A stretch of 64,000 nucleotides of DNA from Amorphophallus konjac (taxonomy: Eukaryota > Streptophyta > Magnoliopsida > Alismatales > Araceae), in the NCBI GenBank assembly GCA_022559845.1, contig CM040128.1, positions 224,053,643 to 224,117,642 of the forward strand, given 5' to 3'. The position numbers and the translations under genes were made by a program. How positions within the stretch are numbered: position 1 is the first letter of the stretch; each line of letters starts with the position of its first letter. This document shows positions 23,122 through 35,374 of the stretch, piece after piece. The notes under the pieces are model-generated. The model had not been told where the DNA came from. It was given only the letters and a program-made list of their open reading frames with translations, and ran no database searches.

Positions 23122-26100
23122 GATGATGGCAACTATGAGTCATGAGGATAGGCATTACATAACTGTTCACAAATATGAGTCATGATGATCATTATGCAAC
23201 CAAGAGTTCACCAATAATTGTTGAACACACCACATCTCCCGTTTGTAAACAAAAAACTCAAAGTTACTTTGAAAGTATGACTCAGCAAACTCTCTCTCCC
23301 TTTGACATCAGCAAAAATGAACATAGTTTTCTCTCCCCCTTAGAGTAGGAGAAAAGAATAGCGATAGCAAAAAGAAGGTAGAGTTTGTTAGCATTAACAT
23401 AATCTTGGAGATGACCAATGAGCAGGGAACCAATGCAACAGTGCAAGTTCAGGCAGAATGTGAAATTTAGAGAGAAAGCCTGTGTAGATAGAAATTGGCA
23501 GCATTAAAAACTAGCAACACTGAAAGCACATTTAGACACTTGGGTGATATCATGCAAGCAAGGGCCAGAACCATGAAGAAGAGTAGAACATTTCAACTAG
23601 TGAAGTGGGCATGCATATCACAGGAATTGATACCAATGAGTATTGAGACCAATTGAAAATCTCATCAAATTGATATTTTAATGAAAGCACTAGGCAAATA
23701 GTTTGGAGAAATTGGGCCAATACATACAGCAGAATGAACAACACCAATTGATATCAATGGTTGCCAAGAGAGCACAAAGGGGTTCCAGAAGTCTGCCAAA
23801 ATAGTGAATCAATGAGCATTCAAGTAGTAATGGTGTTAGAACAGTAACGATGAGCATTCAAGACACTTCTCAGAATTATGAATATATAGACATGAGTAGT
23901 CTGATACCAATAGCACCAAATTGAGAGCAACTGTTTCAGGCAGGATAAAGGTCAGTGAAGGGACGCCCAAAAACAATCTGATAGATAACTCATAAACCAG
24001 AGTTTACAGATTTTTTAGATTCCTCTGCTATAAAGCCACTAGAGATTTAACCCATAACTTAATTGGTTCAAGTCTAATAAATTCTAAGTTTATTCATTAC
24101 AATAGTTGAAACAAATTGCACTCAGAGTTAATAGAGATATACCAATATAGCGTATTTGAACCCTATTATACCTCCCTTCATCTTACACATAAAATTCCAT
24201 TTGACCCCTTTGGGAGCAACTTAGGCTAGTATTGAAGCTAAACACTTGATATTTCAGAGTTGACCCCATTGATTCAGCGATCATCATTTTTTTATTGCTA
24301 CCACTTTCAAATTTTCTTTTGCTCATCAATTTTAAGAACAATCAGGTGTAGCACACACCTTTTGACATAAGTATGCGTGTTGATCAAACGCCAACACCCC
24401 TAGTTACTCAGTGGGACTAACCATTTTGCTACATTTTGTACAGAGGTACCACACCACTTCATGACTTTGTCCACTCCACTTCAGTGGTGAAGGGACTTAG
24501 TTTCTCAGTGAGCTATAGGCCATTGCTCTGCCTTTATTTTCAAGATTTAACGAAGAGATAATAGTGGCACTTCATGATACTGTCCATAAAACTTCAGTGG
24601 TAAAGGAACAAGTGTTTCTCAGTGGACCATTGTCATTGCTCTGAATTGTATTACCTTGGGAGTTTTCAGATTTATGTAATGTTTAAGAAGCAATACTCAA
24701 TTTAAGTTTCTCACCCAGGGATGCCTTATGGTGTTAGAAATTTTCAGATTCCAGTAAGTAATACAGGAAACAACATGCACAGACTGGTTGAGGTCTATTA
24801 ATTCTGAATACAAGCATGTGCAAGACCTTTATCTTAAAACTAAAAAATTTATTAAACTCAGATAATTATTAAGCTCAAACCAGCTAAATCCACTTGTTAA
24901 TCATAGATCCTTATAATAGAAGATACCTTTCATGTAGTTTTCTCAGATTTATGAAATTAACAATCAGAATGGAATCCTCCTGAGTTTAGACTGATTCAGG
25001 AAAATTCTGCCAAGCAGAAGGTGTCTCCTTGATATTCACAAGACATGCAGGAGCAAGGAAGCATTTGAGAGATGAAGTTTCTCAGAGTATTAGAGGCTAG
25101 ACAAGGTTGTCAGATTACTAGGACTCCACCAGAGAAAACAGACTCCAATAATTTTTTAGAAGACTCCCCCTGACCAAATGTAGGGAACAAGAAAAGAAAT
25201 TTCACAACTAGAAATTGTGAGCACAGTGTCATTTCAGAGGAATCAAACCATGGAATGAGAGTGAAGATTAGATGTGTAGTTATTTCATGCAAGTTTAAGA
25301 AGATGAGAGTGCAACTTAGTCCATTGATGCTCACAGAATAGCAGAAAATGAAGTGAGAGCTAGTTCTGAGATTGGTGTGTCGACCTGGGATCCACAGTGA
25401 GTCGACACAATGGGGTTTAATTGAAGGTCAATTTTTTTTTTGGAATGAACTGTTGTGTCGACACAACATTAGGAGTGTGTTGACGCACAAGCTTCAGAGA
25501 CAACAACAAACTCACTGAATTCATTCTTTCAGCAGAAGCACAATGATTGTTGTTTTGAAACATCTCTTTTGCAGACATTTGACTTTCCTGACATGTGAGC
25601 ATGAACTTTGATTTTTTTTTAAGTTTTTAGACAATAATGACATGCAAGCCGATCAGAAATGACATATGCACATGAACAGACCTAATAATTAGGCGACTCC
25701 CCCTATTTAAGTCAATTTATACATGTGTAGTAAGAGTTAGAGAAATGCTTGACTACTGACCAGATCAAAAGAACAAAAATGCATACTCCCCCTTACTAAA
25801 TGCACTAAAGACTGAACTAGACATCGAGACCATGCAAGGGAGTTGGTTGACTTTGACTGCTAATGGTCTGCTTAGCCCTAAATGGAGGGTTGACCCTTGG
25901 TACTAGGCAGAGTTACAAACACTCACGCATAGTGATAGCTTTCAGACTGACTTAGCCTGCCTTTATGGACATCACCATTTCATATACCCTTATGTCATGC
26001 ATGAAGATGGATTTGCAAATACAGTGCACTTTTATATGAAGAGCAGATTCAATAAACTTATATATGACATTGCATGACAGCACAGAATGATGTTTGAAAT

Positions 26101-26372
26101 GCAGACCTGTGTACACATTGACTATGTATGCAATACGTTTAAACCACACAAATCATACTTTCCCTCACTTATTCAATTCAAGGGCTCTATACAGCTGTAT
26201 ACACAGTCTCAAGGTACCTAGCAGAGCTTGTGCTCACGCATAGTGAAGGTTTTCATACAGACTTCTCTGTCTTTCCACCAGTCACCATTTGATATACCTA
26301 TGGGTCAAAAATACATGGCTGTCCTCAAAATAGTGAAGACCAATCTTACACATCCAAAGCATGATCTCTGAA
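23122..26372 (-). other. Element C non-coding 3' domain
   Basis: About 3.2 kb lie between the F insertion and the polypurine tract, with no open frame above about 75 codons and no RT, INT or protease motif on either strand. It matches in reverse orientation the 60657-63277 region of element D. One example is a duplicated block around CTTCAGTGGT ... TTTCTCAGTG ... CATTGCTCTG (24450-24530 and 24575-24645). Several GGGGGAG purine motifs occur on the minus strand (near 23335, 25165, 25700 and 25790). The CTGAA at 26368-26372 is the target copy of F. Confidence 0.7.
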
Positions 26373-26684
26373 TGTAACGCTAGAGGATTTTCTAAGAATT
26401 TTTCAGGATTAGAATTATAAATTAAGCATTTAAATAGGCCAAATAGGCTATTAATTGAAATGTGGTTAATAAAAACCAATTATTTAGGCCCTACACTAAT
26501 CCAAGAGGATTAGGCCATTTAAATAAAACCAGTTGGCCCAAATTAACTTTGGGCCATGTTCTAGAAGATTAACATTGGTGTATTTACGGAATTAGGGAGA
26601 TAAATAAGGATCTTTTAGGATAAGGATAATGGATAATAACACAAGAGTTTGAACAGTTACAAATTCGGCGCTCGGGATAGAAAA

Positions 26685-26734
26685 CGGTCTATCGCGAGAC
26701 CGCACGGAACAAGAAACGGTCTAGCCCTAGACCG
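26685..26734. repeat. CGGTCT inverted repeats upstream of the F promoter
   Basis: Two hairpins: CGGTCT/AGACCG (26685-26702) and CGGTCTA/TAGACCG (26717-26734, 4-nt loop). Confidence 0.8.
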
Positions 26735-26912
26735 CTAGGAACTGCAGATTCCGTGAGTGGAAGAAAGTGCAAAAAGATTAGATTTTTTATGTCTAGACTC
26801 CTAGAGACCAAAGTATGTCGACTTGTAAGCATGCTTGGGACTCTCAGAGATCGATCTAATACATAATTAGGACTCTAGAGTCGTTCTAATCCATGAAACT
26901 CTAGCAAAACCC

Positions 26913-26920
26913 TATAAATA
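26913..26920 (+). promoter_or_regulatory. TATA box of the F 5' LTR
   Basis: CCCTATAAATAG is a strong plant TATA match about 540 bp into the LTR; the 3' LTR has the identical box at 50293-50300. Confidence 0.8.
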
Positions 26921-27678
26921 GATCCCAGATTTTAACTGCAAGACCCTTACTTTTGGCTCGTGTGGAACTAAGGTAAAAAGGTAGAATCAGAGGTAAGTTT
27001 CTTCTAGGAATTTGTTCGTTTTAGTTAGATCTAAATTTTCTCAAAATTTCGTTCTAGGAGATCAAACCTACAAGGAGATAGAAGCTTTCAAAGATGCTGG
27101 TTCGGTGCAAACAACCCAGGAAGTAGTGCGACTGACCCAGAAAGATCTGTAAATTGGAAGCCCTAAACAAGATAATTAGATAGAGGTTCTTTAGAAGAAA
27201 TTGTTCCTTTTAGTATCCTCTTCTTACCCTCAAAATTTCACGTCCATAGGTCAAGGAATTAGGATATACAAGGGTGTGAAGTTTTCCAGTTTAGCACAGG
27301 ACGTACAGAAAACTAGGGTTAACTTCCAACCCTAAATTCAAAGTCTAAGGCCCAAGACAGAGGTAGGTTATCTCATGACAGGCTTAAACTCGAAGTCAGG
27401 AATAAAATCCCTCTAATTTCAATCGATTTCATGCATTGTACACTGAGAATTTTATGTTTTCATTAGGACTATGCACCTAGTGTAGTATTCATGCATAAAC
27501 TAGCCCTAATGGAGTAAAAGGGGAATTTTCTTGTTTATTACAAACCCATGCATATTGTTGGCCTATACTTGTTCTATCATGCTATAGAGTTTATTCATGT
27601 TGATTTCCATGTATGATATGTCTTAGATTAGTATTTTCTATTATTTATTATTTGAGTTCTCTGTTTAACAGGAAGAAA

Positions 27679-27731
27679 CGGTCTTCTTGTAGACCGCCAG
27701 AACCCCTAGCGGTCGTACGATAGACCGTTAG
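27679..27731. repeat. CGGTCT inverted repeats in the F leader
   Basis: CGGTCT/AGACCG (27679-27696) and CTAGCGGTC/GACCGTTAG with one wobble (27706-27731) lie downstream of the TATA box, so in transcribed sequence. The 3' LTR copies near 51058-51110 match with a few changes. Confidence 0.75.
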
Positions 27732-28194
27732 CCACTAGAAACGGTTCTCTCTAGACCATTTTCAATTTCTGAATTTTGTATTATAAGTTAACCCAAAACT
27801 TAATGCAGAATGGTCCAAATTAATGTATGTTAAGCCTAGTTAAGTAGGTTTTATACCTGTTTTAAACATTATTTTCATATACCTAGTTACGCTAACAGAA
27901 CATTCTAGTAGATTTGATGATTCTTTATGCACTTAGGATTATTTTTAAACTTATGATATTTTTGACCAAGTCATATATTTTTGTCATTAACTTGAATTTA
28001 TATGATTCATGTACTAGTCATGATTTGATCACTGTTACCACTATGTCTCTCTCTTCTAAAGTCATTTTCTTAAGTACATGACACATATTCCGGTATGTTG
28101 TCATTAGTTACATCTTTGCACATTAAATACACAATCTTGGACTTGATAACCTATCCATTGGATAATCCTTTTAACAGACTAGGAAATCTTGTTT

Positions 28195-28256
28195 CAAGGC
28201 CTCCGTAAGACTCCACGAGCCTGGGATTCCCACTAGGACGCTGAGCTGGTTGTACC
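28195..28256 (+). other. Conserved leader motif shared with B and H
   Basis: CAAGGCCTCCGTAAGACTCC, then GGGATTCCCACT, then GCTGGTTGTACC. The same three blocks in the same order occur in LTR H (6090-6151), the B leader (11615-11675) and the F 3' LTR (51573-51634). Function unknown. Confidence 0.6.
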
Positions 28257-29537
28257 ATTAAAACCCCATTATCTAGAGAGCACTTTTACCGATGTTTTAA
28301 TGAGTTCTGGACCTTAGCAGCCTAATGAATGACCGCGAGTGACACCTAGTGGCCCTGACCTAGACCGCATGGTTCCAGCTTCTCTTTCATCACATCTAAT
28401 TATGTTTAACTCATGGTTACCTTTGGGTTAAGTATCCTATGATCCTAGATGGTCCATTGATTATCTAGAACTTATCTTGATTCAAGTAAGCCATTAATGA
28501 ATTATTGAAATAAAAGAATGTACCGTTATGCTGCCAAATTTTCTATTGAATAACCTAGTTATTAATGCATTTCTTGAATTCTCATGATCAATTACTGGTA
28601 CGTTCTATGCCTTGGTTACCTTATTATGGAATTATTGTTGAACTTGTACATTATTGGCCACATTATTGTTATAATCATGGAAGTAGCTTAATTTATACTT
28701 GAAGATGCAGTTCGAGCACTGATTGTGTTCAAGGACTCTATGCTTGTCCCCTCTGCTGATTGTCGAAAACATACTGTAAACCATGGGGTATGATGCTATT
28801 GGCATCGCATTGCGCTGGGAGTACTTTCTTTATAAATAAGTGAAGATCCACGGACATGAGTAAAGATCCACGTAAATTCATGAAGTACTTGCTATTAAGC
28901 GAAAAGTACTTTCTTGCGTGTTACAAGACTTTCTAGTGCATAGCCTTTAAGGTTATGAAAAGTGCATTCTTGTTCATAGAAAGGCCAAATTTACATTCTT
29001 GTTATATACTTGATCAATCATATTCTCTTGTCTCGCTGTGATCATATCTTATTACTTTGGTTTTGTTTATATATTTTACCGTATTTGCATGATTTATCTT
29101 ATTCTCTAGAGCTAAAATGCTAATCACTTAAATTTACCTTCAAATTGATACGAAGATACCTACTGGGCAAGTGTGCTCATTACTTACTTTCTTAATATTT
29201 CAGGAAGTACAAGTGAATCGGATTCGAATTATACGAGTAACGGGTCCGAGAGTGATTGAAAGACATATGAACGAGAGAAGCCTTAGTTATCAAGTGTCTA
29301 GTCGAGTCATGATGTAATCTTTATTTTTATTGAGTCTAGTAAAGAGAGTCAAAGATCTTATGTACTTTGATATTATTATTGTTATGGAATAAAGTGAAGT
29401 TTGGAAAAGTTACTTGTGCAATTACTTTTATGTGATTGTCTTGCGCTCTGATTATATTGCTTGCTCGAGGCGTACTAGCCGACTGTTCATGTTCCTGATT
29501 GTTTGCGCTGCATAATCTCGGGATGTGACAGTCAGAG

Positions 29538-29550
29538 TGGTATCAGAGCC
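29538..29550 (+). other. Element F primer binding site (tRNA-iMet)
   Basis: TGGTATCAGAGCC starts 8 nt after the 5' LTR end, complementary to the 3' end of initiator-Met tRNA. Confidence 0.9.
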
Positions 29551-29765
29551 TTGGTCTAAGAAAGTCCTAGGAAATATATATATCATGTCATAGGCTTAAG
29601 GACCGACACCTATGAAACTAGAAAAAAGAAATCTCCAACCTATGTGAGAATCGGGTAGAACTCGGGATGAGCTAGTTGTTTAGAATATGTTTCTAAGCTA
29701 ACTTCCTTTTTAATTCTATGGAGATTAACAAACCCATCGCTTTCCTCAGGTACCTCATTCTTACG

Positions 29766-29897
29766 ATGGCTCACCGTGTTGATTGGGTTGGAATGCAACA
29801 GACCGTTGCGGGTCTCACCCAGGCATTGCAAAACATGGCACAAGCCGGCGCAAGAGCTGGTGCTGGTGATCTTCACTGCAACTTCAAGAGCCTAAAT
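29766..29897 (+). pseudogene. gag: Element F gag, N-terminal part (interrupted by element E)
   Basis: This part codes for the start of a chromovirus gag. The likely start is ATG 29766 (MAHRVDWVGMQQTVAGLTQA); an in-frame ATG at 29718 lies upstream. The frame is open to the insertion point. The next codons, after the TAAAT duplication, are found at 38918 onward, where the sequence continues with the chromovirus gag motif FFGSSNPD. Upstream, 29551-29717 is a short leader without features. Confidence 0.8.
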
Positions 29898-32131
29898 TGT
29901 AACGACCCGGAGATCTGGATACCGGTAAACCGATACCAAGAACTTGGAGACACCACCCAAGAGGCTGATGAGTCCCCGTAAGGGTTGGGAGGATTGGTTG
30001 AGGAGATGCATAATGAATGGAATTACACACGCAATTATAAAATAACAATTTGAAATGGAAGCAATTTAAAATATCAGAGTGATATATGTACATAAAAGAG
30101 TCTAGTGATATATACATCATAGTCCAGATCCATACATCACAAGTCCGACACTGTACAAGAGCCAAAATAACAACTACATGGTGCATACCCTGGCCAAAAG
30201 AAAACAAAAGATTGACAAAAGGACCAACCACTGCTGGTGTCTAAGACTTCTCGCCAAAAGCATGGGAGAAACTGGCGGTCTGTTGTGCCGGCTCACCTGA
30301 AAAGGAAGGGTGAGTCTCACAACAAAGACTCAGTAGGGTTCACGTGGATCCCTACTTCGTAACTAAAATATAAAGCAATTAAACATGCAATGACATAAAG
30401 AAATGACAGGAAACAAAGCTGTACAAGTCTATGAACAAATTAAAGATAGCTAACTAAAATGCCATTTAATATAAACATGAGTACTCAAAATCTACCAATA
30501 GAATAATAATTCAACCATCCCAAGTGACAGGAGAGAGAAAGGACCACCAGAAATAAGACCAGACGCGTCCACTGACGACTTACACTGCGTCTCAAGTATC
30601 TACACAAGCCTAGATCGTGGCAAGTGAGACACGTAACAGTAACCAAAGTCAAGAACTAGTCAGGGTCACACTCGTCAGTGTCAGTCCAAGCCCCTGACCA
30701 CGTGTGCACACAAAGGCTCAATGCCTTGAGCCAGGCCTCTAGCTAGTTTCTCCCCCCCAGTAGGACGCTACTGCCAAGCAAGGGGGCCCACAGGAACTAG
30801 CTTAAAAATCGTAAACCGGGACTATCCTGCCACCTCTCCCAGGTGGGCCGACACTAGAGGTCGTCAGGCTACGACTAGTGGTTCCATCACAAGGAAAGAG
30901 AACATAATTCTATTGGGATTTAAAAACATGTCACAGTTCATAAAAACAAGTAAACATGGCAAATATGCAGTACAGAATGCATAATTAAATGAACAAGATT
31001 GAATTTGAAATCTGCAGGAGGGAAACGGTCTAATATAGGTGCGCTACAATCGTAAATGGTCGAACGATTGGCCGCCAAATGATGCTAAGTAGTCTACTAA
31101 TGGGCCGATAGGCTCACACCGCCCTACAGATTTAAAGTATTCATGCGATTGATATTTGGGCCGCGAATGGTCCACAAGTGGTTGTACAATAAGCTGCCAG
31201 ATGGTACTAGCGGTCTATAAATGGGCCGCGAGGCTCCACCGCCTTACAGGGTCAACGGTCGCACGCGGTCAAAGGTTCGGCCACCAAGGTCAGTAGCCGG
31301 TCTATGGGTGGACCGCTACAAGGTCGGAAACGGTTTATTTGTGGACCGCTAAGGTCCACCGCCATACCGATTTCCGTAAACGGTCCCTGGTAGGACCGCT
31401 ACCCTACCAAAGAGTCAAAAATGTGGGGATCACAATGGGATCCCCTCCCAATCAAACCAAATCGATAGGAATCAAACTTTTAACATGTTTCCTACCTTGC
31501 CACCATCATTCCACAGCAATTATATGTCTAAAAACATAACTACAATGGGCATGGAAGGATTAAAACATAAATACAACATTCATGCTCCAAAAACCAAAAT
31601 GACGATGTGCATGCAGTTTAAGACATAAGGACGATGGCCATGGGTAGGAAAACAATCATAACGAGGTCGGGTAACCATCCCCCTACCTATTTCAAGCCGT
31701 GAACGTCGATCTCTCGCCATTCAACCCGAGGAAGCCGCGCCCTTCTCTCGTGGTTTCCCACCTCCATGCGCCGCGGTTCACCACCACGTCGACGTCAACG
31801 CACTCCTCGCATCTCAGGCTCGCCGATGACGCCTCCCGCGCCTCCTGCCGCAGCCCGGCACGGTCACGCCACCGAGAGGGTGAGAAGAGAGAGAGAGTGC
31901 GATCGTGAGAGAGAGGGGGAGAGAATGGAGAGAGAGGGGGCTCGTGGGTTTGAGGAAAAAGTGGGTTTGATATATATATTTTTTGTTTTTAAACCTTTAA
32001 TTGCCAATCAACCCCCAAAGAAGCAATATTGCATAAATGCCCAATTTAATTCTAGAAACCTTAAACTAATGGTTAAATCCACTTAACATGGCCCATAAAG
32101 CCCGTTAAAAATTTCTAAATTCATGGATTAA
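29898..32131 (-). repeat. Element E 3' LTR (first 47 bp missing)
   Basis: It aligns with 36679-38870 throughout, including GAGA tracts and CGGTC hairpins. It stops at GGATTAA; the 47 bp that start the other LTR (38871-38917) are absent here and coding sequence follows directly. Confidence 0.9.
31298..31398. repeat. CGGTC/GACCG hairpins in the E LTR
   Basis: Three of a longer series: CGGTC/GACCG (31298-31315), CGGTTT/GGACCG with wobbles (31331-31348), CGGTCC/GGACCG (31381-31398). Degenerate copies continue to the left to about 31025. The right LTR has the matching series at 37835-38180. Confidence 0.65.
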
Positions 32132-33736
32132 GGAATAAGGTGATCACCTTCAGGCCACAGTGAATCATCTAGCACGTGAGATGCATCAGGAATATATTTC
32201 CTTAATTGAGAAACATGAAACACATCGTGGATTGCTTGCATCGCCGAGGGCAACTGAAGTCGATACGCCACTTGGCCCACACGTTCTAGAATAGGAAACA
32301 GACCAATATAGCAGGGACTAAGCTTTCCACGCTTTCCAAACCTCATCACACCTTTCATCGGAGATATTTTCACAAAAAAAAAAATCTCCAGGCTCGAATT
32401 GCAATGGTCTTCTGCGCCGATCTACATAGCTTTTCTGTCGACTTTGAGCTGTCAACATTTTCTACCTGATCTGACGCACCACCTCAACACATTGTTGAAT
32501 CATATCTGGTCCTGTCAACAGTCGATCACCAGCCTCAAACCAGTTTAACGGTGTACGATAAGGATGCCCATATAAAGCTTCATATGGTGCGATATCAATG
32601 CTGGAATGATAACTATTATTATAAGCTAATTCCACCAGTGGCAAGTGTTGACTCCACGAACCCTGCCAATCTAGACAACATGATCGCAGCATATCTTCTA
32701 ATGTCTGAATAGTCCTCTCAGACTGACCATCAGATTGAGGATGATACGCTGAACTGAATGCCAATTCGGTACCCAACGCCTTTTGAAAGCTCTGCCAAAA
32801 GCCAGAAGTAAAATGCAGGTCACGATCTGACACAATAGATATTGGAATTCCATGCAATGGCACAATCTTTTCAACATATAGCTCTACCAATTTCTACACA
32901 TTCCACGCCTCCTTGATCGGCAACATTCTAGTTGTCTTAGTCAGACGATCAACTAGTAGCCAAATACCATCATAACCTTGAGAAGTGCGAGGCAAACCCA
33001 CAATAAAATCAGTAGTGATGTGATCCTATTTCCACATCAAAATTTTTAAGGGTTGAAGCATTCCTCCAGGCTTTTGATGCTTGGCTTTCACCTGTTGACA
33101 TGTCAGACATTTAGACATAAAATCAGCTACATCTTTCTTCATACCTGACCACCAAAATTGCCTTTTTAGATTTTGATACATTTTCGTAATGCCAGGATGA
33201 ATGACATAGCGAGATCCATGCGCTTCACGCAAAATAAAACTTCTTAATGAATCATCAGCTGGAACATAAAGCCTCCCTCTGAATCTGACCAGAGAATCAT
33301 CACCAAATTCCACATCTGGCATCAACATAATACGGGACAATTCAGAATCAGCTTGTTGTGCCTCTCTGATCTGCTGGTAAATTGCTGGAGTCATCACTAG
33401 ACTAGCACAAACTGCTACCATCGAATCACGAGGAATTTTCACTCTGAATGTCTCGCAGGGAAACTGTTCCCACAACTTCCATTCATGAATCATTAAATGA
33501 CTAACCTGCACTTTCCGGCTCAGTGCATCAGCCACCACATTCATCTTGCCAGGCTGATAAGACAGAGTAAAATCATAGTCTTTCATATACTCCATCCACC
33601 TGCGTTGACAAAGATTCAAGTCCTTTTGAGAAAACACATATTGCAAGCTTTGATGATCTGTGAAGATCTCAAATTTTTCACCATACAAGTAGTGTCTCCG
33701 GATTTTCAATGCAAAGATCACTGCTGCTAGCTCCAA
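32132..33736 (-). pseudogene. Element E RNase H C-terminus and integrase, broken
   Basis: Reading leftward: RNase H ([43 protein letters not shown]; 33736-33500), then the integrase zinc domain ([25 protein letters not shown]), a stop at 33026, core pieces with IVSDRDLHF (second Asp) and GQSERTIQTLEDM (catalytic Glu) in 32890-32462, another stop, and a C-terminal segment (VFHVSQLRKYIPD) ending at 32131. Chromoviruses normally carry a chromodomain after this; here the frame runs into LTR remains, so it was deleted. Several stops make it inactive. Confidence 0.88.
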
Positions 33737-34846
33737 ATCATGAGTAGGATAATTCTCTTCATGCTGTTTTAATTATCAGGATGCATAAGCTATAACCTTG
33801 CCATGTTGCATAAGCATTGCACCCAAGCCCACTCAAGAAGCCTCAGTACACACCACGAATCCACCCGAGCCAGAAGGCAAAACAAGCACTGGAGAAGTAG
33901 TGAGCAGCCTTTTTAACTTATTGAAGCTCTATTCACATTGATCTGATCACACAAATGGCACATCATTGCACGTCAATCGAGTCATTGGTGCGATAATCCG
34001 TGCAAAATCTTGAATGAATCTTCGATAATATCTAGCAAGACCCAGAAAACTCCTGATCTCTGTCACAGTCTTCGGGCTCTGCCATTGAAGAACATCTTCT
34101 ATTTTAGCAGGATCAGCTACAACTCCGTCGCCAGAAATCACATGGCCAAGAAAATGAACTTCTCGAAGCCAAAACTCACACTTGCTGAATTTGGCATAGA
34201 GCTCGTGATCTCGCAGAGTTTGCAATACTATCCGAAGATGATGAACATGTTCTTCTTCAGAAGCAGAATAGACTAAAATGTCATCCACAAAGATCACCAC
34301 AAACTGATCCAGATATGGACGAAACACACGCTACATCAGGTCCATAAATGCTACTGGAGCATTGGTTAGCCCAAACGGCATAACCAAAAATTCATAATGA
34401 CCATACCTCGTGCTAAAAGCAGTCTTCTCCACATCAGATTCCCGAATCCTCAATTGGAAATAACCAGATCGAAGATCAATCTGTGAAAAGACACTAGTCG
34501 ACTGAAGTTGGTCAAATAAATCTTCGATCCTGGGCAAAGGATACTTATTCTTGATAGTCACGTGATTTAATTGCCTATAATCAATACATAGCCTCAGGCT
34601 TCCATCTTTCTTCTTCACAGATAAAACAGGAGCACCCCATGGAGAAAATCTAGGACGGATATAGCCTTTTTCCAGCAATTCTAACAACTGTGCTCTCAAT
34701 TCTTTCAATTCTGATGGAGCCATACAGTAAGATGCCTTTGCTAAAGGTGCCATACCTGGAATTAGTTCAATTATCATTTCAATCTCTTGCTGAGGAGGTA
34801 AGCCTGGCAACTCATCAGGAAACACATCAGGAAATTCACAAACCAC
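33737..34846 (-). pseudogene. Element E reverse transcriptase and RNase H start, broken
   Basis: RT motifs in order on the minus strand: [52 protein letters not shown], a stop near 34330, then [12 protein letters not shown] with both catalytic Asp residues kept, and the thumb ([20 protein letters not shown]). The RNase H start (33740-33945) carries several stops. Confidence 0.9.
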
Positions 34847-35374
34847 AGGAATATTATCTATCTCCTACTGTGGTGCCTCGATAACAACCACAGAAGCAAA
34901 GAATCCCTGACAACCTGCATTAAGTAATTTACAGGCTCGAATAGCAGTAATAAGCAAGCGAGAAGAATGAGATTGAATACCTTGAAAATAGAACGTTGCT
35001 TTCCCAAATGGCTGGAAATAAACTTTCTTTGTTCTACAATCAACCACGGCTCCATTTTCCTCTAACCAGTCCATGCCCAGAATCACATCAGAATCCACCA
35101 GTTTCAAAGCATACAACTTAGCTGGCATCTGCTGATTCCCAATCACAATAGGAGTCTCCTCAAGATAGAAAGGAGTGAACATATACTCTTCAAAAGGTAA
35201 TTCAACTAACAACTCACAAGACATCTCAGATATTGGCTCCTCAATATAAGCAATAAAATCTTCAGAGATAAGAGAATGAGAAGCACTTGAGTCAAATAAA
35301 ACACGAGCTGCATGACCATAAATCATAATAGTACCTTCAACAAGATGGGATGCCACTGCTTCAGAACGAGTCAT
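34847..35374 (-). pseudogene. Element E protease
   Basis: Aspartic protease of the polyprotein. The active-site segment reads VLFDSSASHSLIS where D(T/S)GAS is usual, so the Gly next to the catalytic Asp pair position is Ser. DVILGMDWLEENGA follows, the usual chromovirus C-terminal motif. A stop precedes RT near 34865. Confidence 0.85.

Larger units (their letters stand above)
26373..29530 (+). repeat. Element F 5' LTR
   Basis: It begins TGTAACGCTAGAGG and ends ATCTCGGGATGTGACA. It carries a TATA box (26913-26920), CGGTCT/AGACCG inverted repeats before (26685-26734) and after it (27679-27731), the shared leader motif (28195-28256), and a CTACTGGGC hairpin followed by ATATTTCAGG (29160-29204). 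The 3' LTR has the same features with scattered differences. Confidence 0.95.

Noticed and set aside
29538..29550. tRNA gene fragments at TGGTATCAGAGCC sites
   Set aside because: These are primer binding sites placed right after LTR ends; no cloverleaf sequence surrounds them.
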